Assembly: GCA_007120675.1 (NCBI GenBank) | Contig: SKNE01000217.1 | Location: 1-37,006, forward strand | Direction of reading: 5' to 3' | Source of the DNA: Bacteroidales bacterium | GTDB lineage: Bacteria > Bacteroidota > Bacteroidia > Bacteroidales > UBA7960 | DNA length: 37,006 nt | In this document: in pieces, positions 1 through 7,349 of the stretch | Layout: each line of letters starts with the position of its first letter | Numbering within the stretch: position 1 is the first letter of the stretch | The notes under the pieces: generated by a model | What the model was told of the DNA's origin: nothing | The model's input: the letters and a program-made list of their open reading frames with translations, nothing else | The model's database searches: none | Made by a program: the position numbers and the translations under genes

Positions 1-90
1 AAAACCAAAAAGAGAAAAAGAAATCTGACAAAAACTACATTGGTGCACAAAGCCGATGAGAAAAACATCAAGGCAATGTTGGCCATGTAA
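1..90 (+). CDS. rpmI: 50S ribosomal protein L35, C-terminal part (5' end outside window)
   Basis: Frame 1 is open from the first base to a TAA at 88-90 and encodes 29 residues. They are lysine/arginine-rich (KTKKRKRNL) and end in DEKNIKAMLAM, which fits the C-terminus of ribosomal protein L35. L35 is a small basic protein of the large subunit. The next gene is rplT, and the rpmI-rplT pair is conserved in bacteria, usually after infC, which would lie upstream of the window. The N-terminal half is missing only because of the window edge. Confidence 0.88.
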   Translation, partial: KTKKRKRNLTKTTLVHKADEKNIKAMLAM

Positions 91-134
91 TTCAGTTTCT
101 GACTATTATTAACCTTTGTTAAAGCAAGACAAGT

Positions 135-153
135 TTTTCCCTGTAGAGGAAAA
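135..153 (+). promoter_or_regulatory. Hairpin in the rpmI-rplT spacer
   Basis: TTTTCC (135-140) and GGAAAA (148-153) form a 6-bp stem with a 7-base loop, 25 bases before the rplT start. A smaller TTAAC/GTTAA stem lies at 109-122. L20 represses its own mRNA through leader structures in some other bacteria. Whether this spacer does that here is only inference. Confidence 0.25.
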
Positions 154-178
154 CGCTTAACAAAAAAAACTAAAAATT

Positions 179-523
179 ATGCCAAGATCAGTAAATAAAG
201 TCGCCGCAAGGCGCAAAAGAAAAAAGCTGTTAAAGCTTACCAAGGGCTACTTCGGTGCCAGAAAAAATGTCTACACAGTAGCTAAAAACACTTACGAAAA
301 AGGGTTGACCTATGCTTACCGCGACAGGCGCACCAAAAAAAGAGAGTTCAGGAAACTCTGGATCCAGCGTATCAATGCCGCCGTCAGGCAATACGACATG
401 AGCTATTCCCAGTTTATTGGTAAACTGAATGCCAAGGATATACAAATCAACCGCAAGGTGCTGGCCGACCTGGCCATGAACCATCCCGATGCGTTCAAAG
501 CCATTGTGGACACAGTCAAATAA
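179..523 (+). CDS. rplT: 50S ribosomal protein L20
   Basis: The 114-residue product has the full L20 pattern: start MPRSVNKVAARRKRKK, then KGYFGARKNVYTVAK, then YRDRRTKKREFRKLWI, and a C-terminal globular part with the QRINAAVRQYDMSYSQF block. Length is normal for L20 (about 114-118). L20 binds 23S rRNA, is needed for early large-subunit assembly, and in several bacteria controls its own mRNA. The gene follows rpmI by 88 bases and is followed by a strong hairpin at 574-600, so it looks like the last gene of the operon. No anomaly is seen. Confidence 0.97.
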   Translation: MPRSVNKVAARRKRKKLLKLTKGYFGARKNVYTVAKNTYEKGLTYAYRDRRTKKREFRKLWIQRINAAVRQYDMSYSQFIGKLNAKDIQINRKVLADLAMNHPDAFKAIVDTVK

Positions 524-573
524 GCATTCAATGAAGGGCACCAGTGCCCGCAAGTCATTACACGGACATCACG

Positions 574-600
574 GAAAGGGGGCCACAACAGCCCCCTTTC
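574..600 (+). terminator. Hairpin terminator after rplT
   Basis: GAAAGGGGGC (574-583) and GCCCCCTTTC (591-600) form a perfect 10-bp stem with loop CACAACA. It lies 50 bases after the rplT stop and is followed by the weakly T-rich TTCATTCAT. Because a perfect stem works on both strands, it may also stop the minus-strand phr-Nudix transcript, which reaches it from the right, though no T tract follows on that side. Confidence 0.75.
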
Positions 601-601
601 T

Positions 602-676
602 TCATTCATACCATGTTTCTTCTTTCAGGCGGCCACGCTGATCGTACAGATACACCCGCTGCTTGCCTGGCGTCAT
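602..676 (-). CDS. Possible 24-codon ORF directly after the Nudix gene
   Basis: An ATG at 676-674 follows the Nudix TGA (679-677) with no gap and in the same frame. It runs 24 codons to a TGA at 604-602, two bases before the terminator hairpin. The product includes VYLYDQRGRLKEETWYE, which reads like real protein (Tyr-Asp...Gly-Arg-Leu) rather than random translation. It could be a small protein, a readthrough extension of the Nudix protein, or chance. No ribosome site is evident beyond coupling to the preceding stop. Confidence 0.3.
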   Translation of the reverse strand: MTPGKQRVYLYDQRGRLKEETWYE

Positions 677-1339
677 TCAGCTGCCAGTGATCCCTTCTGA
701 CAGCGCCAGGAATTCAGCCATTATCATGGCAGTGGCACCCCAGATCATCTCTCCGTGAATGACAAAACAGGGCGTTTGAAGCCGTATGCCGGTGGACAGG
801 GTAATGGCCCTCATCTGCTTGTTATTCCTTTCCCGGAAGGCTGGCAGGGGCAACTCAAGCAGCCTGTCCACCTCCTTTTTATCAGGAACAAACGCCGGCC
901 TGCGGTCGGTCAGCCCCACAAAGGGACTCACAATGTAATTGCTGGGTGGTATGTAAAGCGGGGTGAGTCCGCCGATCACCTCCACCCTGTCCGGATCCAC
1001 CCCCACTTCCTCCTGTGCTTCCCTCAGGGCGGTTTGCTCCAGGTCCTTGTCGGTGCTTTCATATCGCCCGCCCGGAAAGGCGATCTGTCCGCTATGCGCC
1101 CCATCGTAACGGGGTCGCTGAATGAAAACCATCAGGGGCTCCCCGCGTTCTCCGGGATACAAAAGCAGCAATACGCTGCTTTTCACCGGTGATTGCCCGC
1201 TTCCCCGCGCCCTGATCTCGTTCCGGCGGTTCGTTGGGGCCATTTCCAGCTGTATCTCCATGCCGGGAAGGGCATCAAAGGGCCTGGCACGTAAAATGCC
1301 GGCCAGGTCATTATAGGATATGTTGACTGTTTGCTGCAT
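677..1339 (-). CDS. Nudix hydrolase, CoA pyrophosphatase type
   Basis: The 220-residue product carries HSGQIAFPGGRYE followed by TALREAQEEVGV. This is the Nudix box plus the upstream UPF0035-type signature typical of CoA/acyl-CoA pyrophosphatases (NudL/NUDT7-like). Such enzymes cut CoA into phosphopantetheine and 3',5'-ADP using divalent metal ions. The C-terminal WGATAMIMAEFL block is also usual for the family. The ATG at 1339-1337 is chosen because it overlaps the photolyase stop as TGATG and is preceded by GGAGAGG; a longer in-frame start at 1375 would lie deep inside the photolyase gene. Translational coupling to phr is likely. The substrate is inferred from the family. Confidence 0.85.
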   Translation of the reverse strand: MQQTVNISYNDLAGILRARPFDALPGMEIQLEMAPTNRRNEIRARGSGQSPVKSSVLLLLYPGERGEPLMVFIQRPRYDGAHSGQIAFPGGRYESTDKDLEQTALREAQEEVGVDPDRVEVIGGLTPLYIPPSNYIVSPFVGLTDRRPAFVPDKKEVDRLLELPLPAFRERNNKQMRAITLSTGIRLQTPCFVIHGEMIWGATAMIMAEFLALSEGITGS

Positions 1340-2646
1340 CACCTCTCCAAAGCCTCCTTGTAAACCTGCAGGCACCTCTTGCGTGCCGCACCGTGATCAA
1401 CCATGGGCGCAGGGTAACGGGCGCTGTCCAGTTCGGGAAGCCACTGCCTGACAAAGGCACCCTGCGGATCAAACTTTTTTTGCTGGCTTGCCGGATTAAA
1501 GATACGAAAATATGGCGCGGCATCGCAACCTGTGCCGGCGCTCCACTGCCATCCCCCGTTATTGGATGACAATTCATAGTCGAACAGCAGGCGGGCAAAC
1601 CAGGCCTCACCCCAGCGCCAGTCGATGAGCAGGTGCTTGCTCAGGAAGCTGGCGGTGATCATGCGCAAACGGTTATGCATATAGCCCGTTGCAGCCAGCT
1701 GACGCATTCCCGCATCCACCATGGGGTAGCCTGTGCGTCCCTCCTTCCAGCGTAAAAACCCCTCCTCATCCCGGCGCCATTCGATGCGGTCGTAAGCAGG
1801 CTTAAAGGCCCGGGTGACGACATGTGGATAGTACCACATTATCATGGCATAAAACTCGCGCCAGATCAGCTCGTTCAAAAAGGTGTCGTTCCATTCCAGG
1901 GCTTTCTTCACCAGGTGGCGTATGCTGATGGTGCCAAAGCGCAGGTGCACGCCCAGGCGGGTGCACCCCTGCCGTGCAGGATAATCGCGGTGCAGGTGAT
2001 AAGCGCTGATCACCTCCTTGTCGACCCGTAATGGCGGTGCTTCCAGGTCTGCAGCCGCAAGACCCAGGGCCTCCAGGCCGGGGAATTCCTTTTCACCTGC
2101 TTCCATGACAAGGGCCAGGAGCTGACCAGGGTCATGCTCCCTTAGGTGTTCCCGGCTGAGCACCTGCCTCCAGCGTCGGCTGTAAGGGGTAAAAACGTGG
2201 TAAGGCGTGCCGTCGGACTTCAACACTTCATCCCTGTCCATTACAAGGTGATCCACGCTGGTATGGAAGGCAGTGCCGGCCCTCTTGCACCATGCGGCAA
2301 TCTTTGCATCGCGCTCAATGCCATAGGCTTCGTGATCTGCGTTACAGTAAATGGCCTCAATGGGGTATTGCTCCAGCAAAGAACGGATCACCTGTCCAGG
2401 CCTGCCACGGCGTATCACCAGGGAGCCACCATGCTTCCTCAGCGCTTTGTCCATCTCCCCCAGCCTCTTGTAAATAAAGCCCAGACGGTGATCACCGGCC
2501 GGCAGGGTGGCCAGTATATCATCATCAAATATAAACAGCGCCAAAACCGGCCTGCCACGCTGTAAAGCCTGGTAAAGGGCTTTATTGTCGTGCAGGCGGA
2601 GGTCGCGGCGGAACCAGAACAGAACGATCGCATCAGGGGTCCCCAT
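1339..2646 (-). CDS. phr: Deoxyribodipyrimidine photolyase (class I type)
   Basis: The 435-residue protein has the N-terminal photolyase Rossmann domain (IVLFWFRRDLRLHDNKAL at about residues 7-24). Its C-terminal FAD-binding domain includes NELIWREFYAMI, GYPMVDAGMRQL, MHNRLRM and GWQWSAGTGCDAAPYFRIFNP. These blocks match E. coli-type CPD photolyases, which reverse UV-induced cyclobutane pyrimidine dimers with blue light. At the usual GTGGDAAPYF position this protein has GTGCDAAPYF, a small substitution. A cryptochrome-like role cannot be excluded. It is the first gene of a two-gene unit with the overlapping Nudix gene, and its ATG is at 2646. Confidence 0.9.
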   Translation of the reverse strand: MGTPDAIVLFWFRRDLRLHDNKALYQALQRGRPVLALFIFDDDILATLPAGDHRLGFIYKRLGEMDKALRKHGGSLVIRRGRPGQVIRSLLEQYPIEAIYCNADHEAYGIERDAKIAAWCKRAGTAFHTSVDHLVMDRDEVLKSDGTPYHVFTPYSRRWRQVLSREHLREHDPGQLLALVMEAGEKEFPGLEALGLAAADLEAPPLRVDKEVISAYHLHRDYPARQGCTRLGVHLRFGTISIRHLVKKALEWNDTFLNELIWREFYAMIMWYYPHVVTRAFKPAYDRIEWRRDEEGFLRWKEGRTGYPMVDAGMRQLAATGYMHNRLRMITASFLSKHLLIDWRWGEAWFARLLFDYELSSNNGGWQWSAGTGCDAAPYFRIFNPASQQKKFDPQGAFVRQWLPELDSARYPAPMVDHGAARKRCLQVYKEALER

Positions 2647-2727
2647 AAGTACAGTACATGTTTAACTTCAAGCGGGCAAGGTAATAAAATATCGGCAAAG
2701 GGCATCAGGTGGTTATAAAAGAAGAAT

Positions 2728-2735
2728 TAACTTTG
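2728..2735 (+). promoter_or_regulatory. Bacteroidota -7 element (TAACTTTG) for the AspT-type transporter gene
   Basis: TAACTTTG is an exact match to TAnnTTTG, in the 142-bp region between divergent phr and the transporter. A start point near 2742 would leave a leader of about 45 bases. No clear -33 TTTG is seen. Confidence 0.5.
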
Positions 2736-2788
2736 TTACCACCATCCGGACAAGGATGACCGGATGCTAACGTTCAAGCCTGCATGCC

Positions 2789-4378
2789 ATGACGGATCTT
2801 TTGTATGAAGGATACTTCGCCCTCTTCCTGATCATCACCCTCGGCATCATCCTGGGAAACGTAAAGTTTCGAGGATTTTCCCTTGATCTCTCGGCCGTGG
2901 TCTTTGTAGCCCTCATCATGGGGCACTATGGTATCATGGTACCGGTGGCGTTCCAAACCATTGGCCTGGTATTTTTCATTTTCACCATTGGCATCCAGAC
3001 CGGACCAGGTTTTTTTGATGCTTTCCGAAAGACCGGCAGGCAGTTTTTGAGTGTTTGCCTGCTGCTGATCAGCACAGCGGCGGCCCTTAGCTTTGCCACC
3101 ACCCGGCTGTTCAACCTGGACCCGCACCTGGGTGTCGGTATCTTCAACGGCGCATTAACCAGCACCTCGGGCCTGGCTGCAGCCATTGACATGTCCGGGT
3201 CCACAGTGCCTTCCATAGGCTATGGTGTGGTCTATCCCGCCGGCGCAGTGATGGCCATCCTCACCATCCACCTTTTGCCGCTGATCCTGCGCGTCGACAT
3301 GAAAAGGGAAGAGAAGCAGTACCTTGAGAAGGCCCACGCCGAGCACCCCAGGGTGAGCGCCCAGAATTTCATTGTGAGGAACAAGAACATCGACGGGAAA
3401 AGCATCCGTGAGATTGGGGTGGGCACCATGACCAGGGCCATCATCAGCCGGATAAAGCACGGGGACAAGGTTTATGCACCGGGTGAAAACACACGCCTGT
3501 ACCTGGGAGACATCGTCAAGTTTGTGGGCACGGACCAGGCCCTGGAAAAGGTGGAGCTGATGATTGGTCCGCGCACAGAAAGGAAGATCCCCAGGGCGAG
3601 CGGACACAAGATCAACTGGGTGCTGGTCACCTGCAAGGAGGTGATCAATAAGAGCCTCAGTGAACTGAACCTGACAGCCTACTACGGGGCCACCATCACC
3701 CGCATACGCCGCAGTGGCATAGACATCTCCCCCAAAGCAGGCAGTACATTGCGCTTCGGGGACAAAGTCCTGCTGGCTGCCGACGAAGAGAACATGCCCA
3801 AGGTGATGCAGTTGCTGGGCAACAACGAAAAACGGCTCAGCGAAACCAACTTTCTCCCCATCAGCCTGGGCATCATCATCGGTGTCCTCCTGGGGGCCAT
3901 CAATTTTCCCGTCTTCGGTTTCTTTGAATTTGCCCTGGGCACCACGGGCGGAGTCCTTACCGCTGCCCTCTTACTGAGCAAAATGGGCAAGACAGGCCCC
4001 ATCATATGGAGCATGTCCGGCGGTGCCAACAACCTGCTCAGGCAGCTGGGACTCCTGATGTTCCTGGCTACCGTGGGAACCCACGCCGGCGCACATATCG
4101 CCGACGCCCTGCTCGAGTACGGGTGGACCCTCCTCTACACCGGGGTGATGATCACGGTGCTGCCAATGGTGATCACCACGCTGATCGGTCACTACGTTTT
4201 GCATATTAACTTCGCCACACTCCTGGGGGTGGTGGCAGGAAGCATGACCAGTACCCCGGGACTGGCGGCAGCCGACTCCAAAACGGAAACCGACGCTGCC
4301 TCCCTGGGTTACGCCACGGTGTATCCCCTGGCCCTGGTGCTGATGATCATATTCTCCAAGCTGTTGAGTGTCATCTGA
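2789..4378 (+). CDS. AspT/YidE/YbjL-family membrane transporter with two TrkA-C domains
   Basis: The 529-residue protein shows the family's duplicated membrane halves. The N-half has about five hydrophobic segments and GALTSTSGLAAA at residues 121-132; the C-half carries the related GSMTSTPGLAAA at about 484-495. Between them are two soluble TrkA-C (RCK-C) domains (about residues 190-260 and 275-350, ending in the typical GDIVKFVG and GDKVLLAAD strands). This is the aspartate:alanine antiporter duplication architecture. Characterised members exchange aspartate for alanine, but most, including E. coli YidE and YbjL, have unknown substrates, so no substrate is assigned. The RCK-C domains suggest gating by a small ligand. 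A -7 element lies at 2728-2735. Confidence 0.88.
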   Translation: MTDLLYEGYFALFLIITLGIILGNVKFRGFSLDLSAVVFVALIMGHYGIMVPVAFQTIGLVFFIFTIGIQTGPGFFDAFRKTGRQFLSVCLLLISTAAALSFATTRLFNLDPHLGVGIFNGALTSTSGLAAAIDMSGSTVPSIGYGVVYPAGAVMAILTIHLLPLILRVDMKREEKQYLEKAHAEHPRVSAQNFIVRNKNIDGKSIREIGVGTMTRAIISRIKHGDKVYAPGENTRLYLGDIVKFVGTDQALEKVELMIGPRTERKIPRASGHKINWVLVTCKEVINKSLSELNLTAYYGATITRIRRSGIDISPKAGSTLRFGDKVLLAADEENMPKVMQLLGNNEKRLSETNFLPISLGIIIGVLLGAINFPVFGFFEFALGTTGGVLTAALLLSKMGKTGPIIWSMSGGANNLLRQLGLLMFLATVGTHAGAHIADALLEYGWTLLYTGVMITVLPMVITTLIGHYVLHINFATLLGVVAGSMTSTPGLAAADSKTETDAASLGYATVYPLALVLMIIFSKLLSVI

Positions 4379-4431
4379 CACCGGCACCTTTTGATCCCAA
4401 TCAATGACCCAATAATAATACCCAGTGAATA

Positions 4432-4896
4432 ATGGCAACAAACCTGATACAGAACCCACAGAAGATCCGGGAGATCATCGACCAATGCGACACCTGTTAC
4501 GTTGGGATGGTAGACCAGGAAGGAAAGCCTTACGTGCTGCCGTTTAACTTTGGCTACGAGGAGGGCAGCATTTACCTGCATATGGCCCCCCAGGGCAAGA
4601 AGATTGGCGTAATGCGAAACAACCCCGCCGTTTGTGTTGCTTTCAGCACCGACCACCAGCTTTTCCACAGAAACGAAGGGGTTGCCTGCAGCTATGGCAT
4701 GAGATACCGCAGCGTACTGGCCTATGGTGAGGTGGAGTTCATTGACGATTACGATGAGAAAGTCAGGATACTGAACGTGACCATGAAGAAGTATACGGCC
4801 AAAGAGTTCAGCTACAATGCACCCGCTGTGAATAACGTCACCGTGTGCCGGATCCGGGTGAATAAAATTGATGGCAAGCTGTCAGGCTATTTCTGA
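4432..4896 (+). CDS. PPOX/NimA-type FMN-binding flavoprotein
   Basis: The 154-residue product has the split-barrel flavin-reductase fold pattern of the pyridoxamine-phosphate-oxidase-like family. It opens with IDQCDTCYVGMVDQEGKPYVLPFNFGYEEGSIYLHMAPQGKK (given as the segment near residues 15-60), followed by YRSVLAYGEVEFI. This arrangement is that of NimA-like 5-nitroimidazole-reductase homologues common in Bacteroidota. Most are housekeeping flavoproteins of unknown substrate, so drug resistance should not be inferred. The gene starts 53 bases after the transporter and ends overlapping the convergent obg gene by 10 bases (4887-4896). Confidence 0.8.
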   Translation: MATNLIQNPQKIREIIDQCDTCYVGMVDQEGKPYVLPFNFGYEEGSIYLHMAPQGKKIGVMRNNPAVCVAFSTDHQLFHRNEGVACSYGMRYRSVLAYGEVEFIDDYDEKVRILNVTMKKYTAKEFSYNAPAVNNVTVCRIRVNKIDGKLSGYF

Positions 4897-5915
4897 TCCC
4901 ATTCTGCGGCATCATCACCGCCGGCCATCATGCTCCACAGCGTATCCTTCATCAGCTGGATGCCCATCTGGGTGTGGGAGGATATGAACACTTGCCTGGT
5001 ATCGGGCAGGCTCTTCGACAGGACCTCTTTCAGCTCATTGAGTGATTCCCTGCTGAGCAGATCACATTTGCTCACAGCCAGCAGCCTTTGCTTATCCAGC
5101 AGCTCGGGCTTGTATGCCCTGAGTTCCCTGAGCAGGATGTGAAATTCATTGGGGATATCCTCGCTGTCGGCAGGTACCATGAACAGCAAGAGGGCATTCC
5201 TTTCAATGTGTCGCAAAAAGCGGTGACCCAACCCCTTGCCCTTATGGGCCCCCTCAATGATGCCAGGGATGTCTGCCATCACAAATGAGCGTTGGTCGCG
5301 GTAGGCCACCATCCCCAGGTTGGGCACCAGGGTGGTGAAAGGATAATTGGCGATCTCGGGCTTGGCTGCACTCACAACCGACAGCAGCGTCGACTTGCCG
5401 GCATTGGGGAAGCCCACCAGTCCCACATCGGCAAGGACCTTGAGTTCCAATACAAACCATTTCTCCTGGCCGGACTCTCCGGGCTGAGCATATCGTGGCG
5501 TTTGCCGCGTGCTCGATTTGAAGTGCACATTTCCACGGCCCCCCTTACCACCTCTCAGCAACACAACCTCCTGTCCGTCATCCGTTATTTCGGCCACCTG
5601 CTGGCCAGTGCCGGCCTCCTTAACCACCGTGCCAAGGGGAACTTCCACCACCACATCCTTTCCGGAAGCACCGCTGCTTCGCTGCTTCCCCCCCGCTCCA
5701 CCGGGTCCGGCGACCAGGTGCCGGGTATACTTCAGGTGCAACAGGGTCCACAAGTGGCTGTTACCGCGCAACAGGATGTGGCCGCCACGCCCCCCGTCAC
5801 CACCGTCAGGACCACCCTTGGGCACGAATTTCTCGCGCCTCAGGTGGGCAGAACCGGCCCCTCCCTTACCCGAGCGGCAGCAAACCTTTATATAGTCAAT
5901 GAAATTGGCGTTCAT
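4887..5915 (-). CDS. obg: Obg/CgtA GTPase
   Basis: The 342-residue protein starts with the glycine-rich Obg fold (residues 1-158; GKGGAGSAHLRREKFVPKGG and GGDGGRGGHILLRG). The G domain follows: G1 GFPNAGKST (168-176), switch region YPFTT (191-195), G3 DIPGI (215-219) and G4 SKCD (282-285). Obg is an essential GTPase of late 50S assembly and stress control. G4 is SKCD instead of the textbook NKxD; serine at that place is, as far as I recall, common in this phylum. There is no C-terminal OCT domain. It lies downstream of adk and hpt in the same direction, a conserved Bacteroidota order. Confidence 0.95.
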   Translation of the reverse strand: MNANFIDYIKVCCRSGKGGAGSAHLRREKFVPKGGPDGGDGGRGGHILLRGNSHLWTLLHLKYTRHLVAGPGGAGGKQRSSGASGKDVVVEVPLGTVVKEAGTGQQVAEITDDGQEVVLLRGGKGGRGNVHFKSSTRQTPRYAQPGESGQEKWFVLELKVLADVGLVGFPNAGKSTLLSVVSAAKPEIANYPFTTLVPNLGMVAYRDQRSFVMADIPGIIEGAHKGKGLGHRFLRHIERNALLLFMVPADSEDIPNEFHILLRELRAYKPELLDKQRLLAVSKCDLLSRESLNELKEVLSKSLPDTRQVFISSHTQMGIQLMKDTLWSMMAGGDDAAEWDQK

Positions 5916-6020
5916 CCTGCTGGGATCCTTCCTGCAACAAACAGTCGCAAATACAAAGGCCCGGCAAACCAGGCCGGACCAGGCATACTGGGTTCAATCA
6001 TACAATGACGTCAAAAATGG

Positions 6021-6623
6021 TCAGTCCACCACAGGGAGCACGGTTTGGCTTTCCAGGTAGGTGTCAATGGCCCTGGTGATCTTGTCAAACACCTGGTCAA
6101 CGGGCGACATGCCATTGATGCTCGCGATCTTGCCCTGCTCCATATAATAGGATATCAGGGGCAGGGTCTGCTCCTTGTACACCTCCAGGCGACGCCTGAT
6201 GATGTGCTCTGCATCGTCACTCCGGCCGGAGTCCTCCCCACGTCCCATCATGCGTTTAAACAGCTCCTCTTCCTCCACATCCACCGAAATAACCAGGCTG
6301 ATAGGCAGGCCTTCCGCCTCCAGCATCTGGTCCAGCGCCCTGGCCTGCACGATGGTGCGGGGGAAGCCGTCAAAGATAAAACCAGGCTTGTCCAGGTGCC
6401 TGTTGATGTGCATGTCTATCTCTTTGAGCACAACCTCATCCGGTACAAGCAAACCCTTGTCAATGTAACCCCTGACTTCCCGGCCCAGGGGGGTGTCATT
6501 TTTCATCTCTTCCCTCATCATATCCCCGGTGGACAGATGGATCAGGTCATACTTCTTAACGATACGGGCCGACTGTGTGCCTTTACCGGAGCCCGGCGGA
6601 CCAAAAATTACAATATTCAGCAT
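6021..6623 (-). CDS. adk: Adenylate kinase (short LID type)
   Basis: From the ATG at 6623 the product is 200 residues, beginning MLNIVIFGPPGSGKGTQ (P-loop at residues 8-16). FDGFPRT (AMP site) and the arginine-rich IIRRRLEVYKEQT follow. The LID is the short form without zinc cysteines. The enzyme interconverts ATP+AMP and 2 ADP. An in-frame ATG at 6668 overlaps the hpt stop as ATGA and would add 15 residues. I prefer 6623 because family members begin MLNIVIFG and GGGGGA lies upstream of it, but coupling at 6668 is possible. Order hpt-adk-obg is conserved. Confidence 0.93.
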   Translation of the reverse strand: MLNIVIFGPPGSGKGTQSARIVKKYDLIHLSTGDMMREEMKNDTPLGREVRGYIDKGLLVPDEVVLKEIDMHINRHLDKPGFIFDGFPRTIVQARALDQMLEAEGLPISLVISVDVEEEELFKRMMGRGEDSGRSDDAEHIIRRRLEVYKEQTLPLISYYMEQGKIASINGMSPVDQVFDKITRAIDTYLESQTVLPVVD

Positions 6624-6664
6624 ATGCAAAAAGTTTTCCCCCGGCATCGGTCCGGAGATATTGG

Positions 6665-7207
6665 TCATGATTGATCAGTGATCTTGTAAATGTCTTTGTA
6701 ATTCCTTCCAAACCCGTTATAATCCAGGCCATAACCAACGATGAAGTCATTGGGGATCTCCAGGCCCACGTAATCGGGTTTCACATCGGTCTGCACAGCG
6801 TCGGGCTTAAGCAGCAGGGTGGCCAGCCTGATGCTGGCCGGTTGATAGCGCGTCAGATCCTCCACCAGGTGAGCCACCGTGATGCCGGTGTCTACGATGT
6901 CCTCCAGGATGATCACCTCACGCCCCCCAATGTCCTTGTCCAGGCCGATGAGTGTCTTCACTTCGCCGGTGGATTGTGTATCGCGGTAAGAAGATAGTTT
7001 GATGAAGCTGATCTCGCACGGGTCCGGGTAATGCTTAAACAGGTCCGCCGCAAACATGAATGCCCCGTTCAGCACACAAAGAAACAGGGGCTGCCTGCCC
7101 TGGTAGTCATCATATATGCGGGCGGACATATCCCTCACGGCCGCCTCGATGCGCTCATAAGGAATATTCTTGTCGAACTCCTTGTCCAGGATCCTGATTC
7201 TAGCCAT
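6665..7207 (-). CDS. hpt: Hypoxanthine phosphoribosyltransferase
   Basis: The 180-residue product carries the phosphoribosyltransferase PRPP loop (VIILEDIVDTGITVAHLVEDL) and the flanking LCVLNGAFMFAADL and VGYGLDYNGFGRN blocks typical of bacterial Hpt. It makes IMP (often also GMP) from hypoxanthine/guanine and PRPP, in purine salvage. Its stop shares ATGA with a possible upstream adk start, and it leads the hpt-adk-obg unit. The 142-bp divergent spacer to truA contains small GC hairpins (AGGGG/CCCCT and TCGCC/GGCGA) and possible promoters for both sides. Confidence 0.93.
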   Translation of the reverse strand: MARIRILDKEFDKNIPYERIEAAVRDMSARIYDDYQGRQPLFLCVLNGAFMFAADLFKHYPDPCEISFIKLSSYRDTQSTGEVKTLIGLDKDIGGREVIILEDIVDTGITVAHLVEDLTRYQPASIRLATLLLKPDAVQTDVKPDYVGLEIPNDFIVGYGLDYNGFGRNYKDIYKITDQS

Positions 7208-7302
7208 AAATGATCTGAGTTGAGTAAAAAAGGGGCACCCCTGACTCTCGGTTTGTCGCCCGAAGGCGAAAATACGAAATAATTGAAGGCACGGGACATT
7301 TT

Positions 7303-7330
7303 TTTGTACCCTGGATTTATTCTACTTTTA
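7303..7330 (+). promoter_or_regulatory. Possible promoter for truA
   Basis: TTTG at 7303-7306 and TACTTTTA at 7323-7330 (one mismatch to TAnnTTTG) are separated by 16 bases, a little short for the phylum. A start point near 7337 would leave about 13 bases before the truA ATG. Confidence 0.35.
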
Positions 7331-7349
7331 CACAGACATTGTTTTTGCG

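Noticed and set aside
602..676. YD/RHS-repeat remnant suggested by the YLYDQRGRL stretch
   Set aside because: A single short resemblance without further repeats, secretion signal or toxin domain; kept only as a small-ORF candidate.
4432..4896. Metronidazole-resistance (nim) gene
   Set aside because: The fold fits NimA-like proteins, but such homologues are common housekeeping flavoproteins and no IS element or resistance context is present.
5959..5976. CCGGC/GCCGG hairpin between adk and obg as a terminator or repeat element
   Set aside because: Short 5-bp stem inside a conserved operon; similar GC motifs in other spacers are too unlike to be one repeat family.
5292..6008. Long plus-strand open frame (238 codons) opposite obg
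   Set aside because: The minus strand encodes a complete Obg with all its motifs; the opposite frame is low-complexity His/Gly/Gln-rich and resembles no protein.
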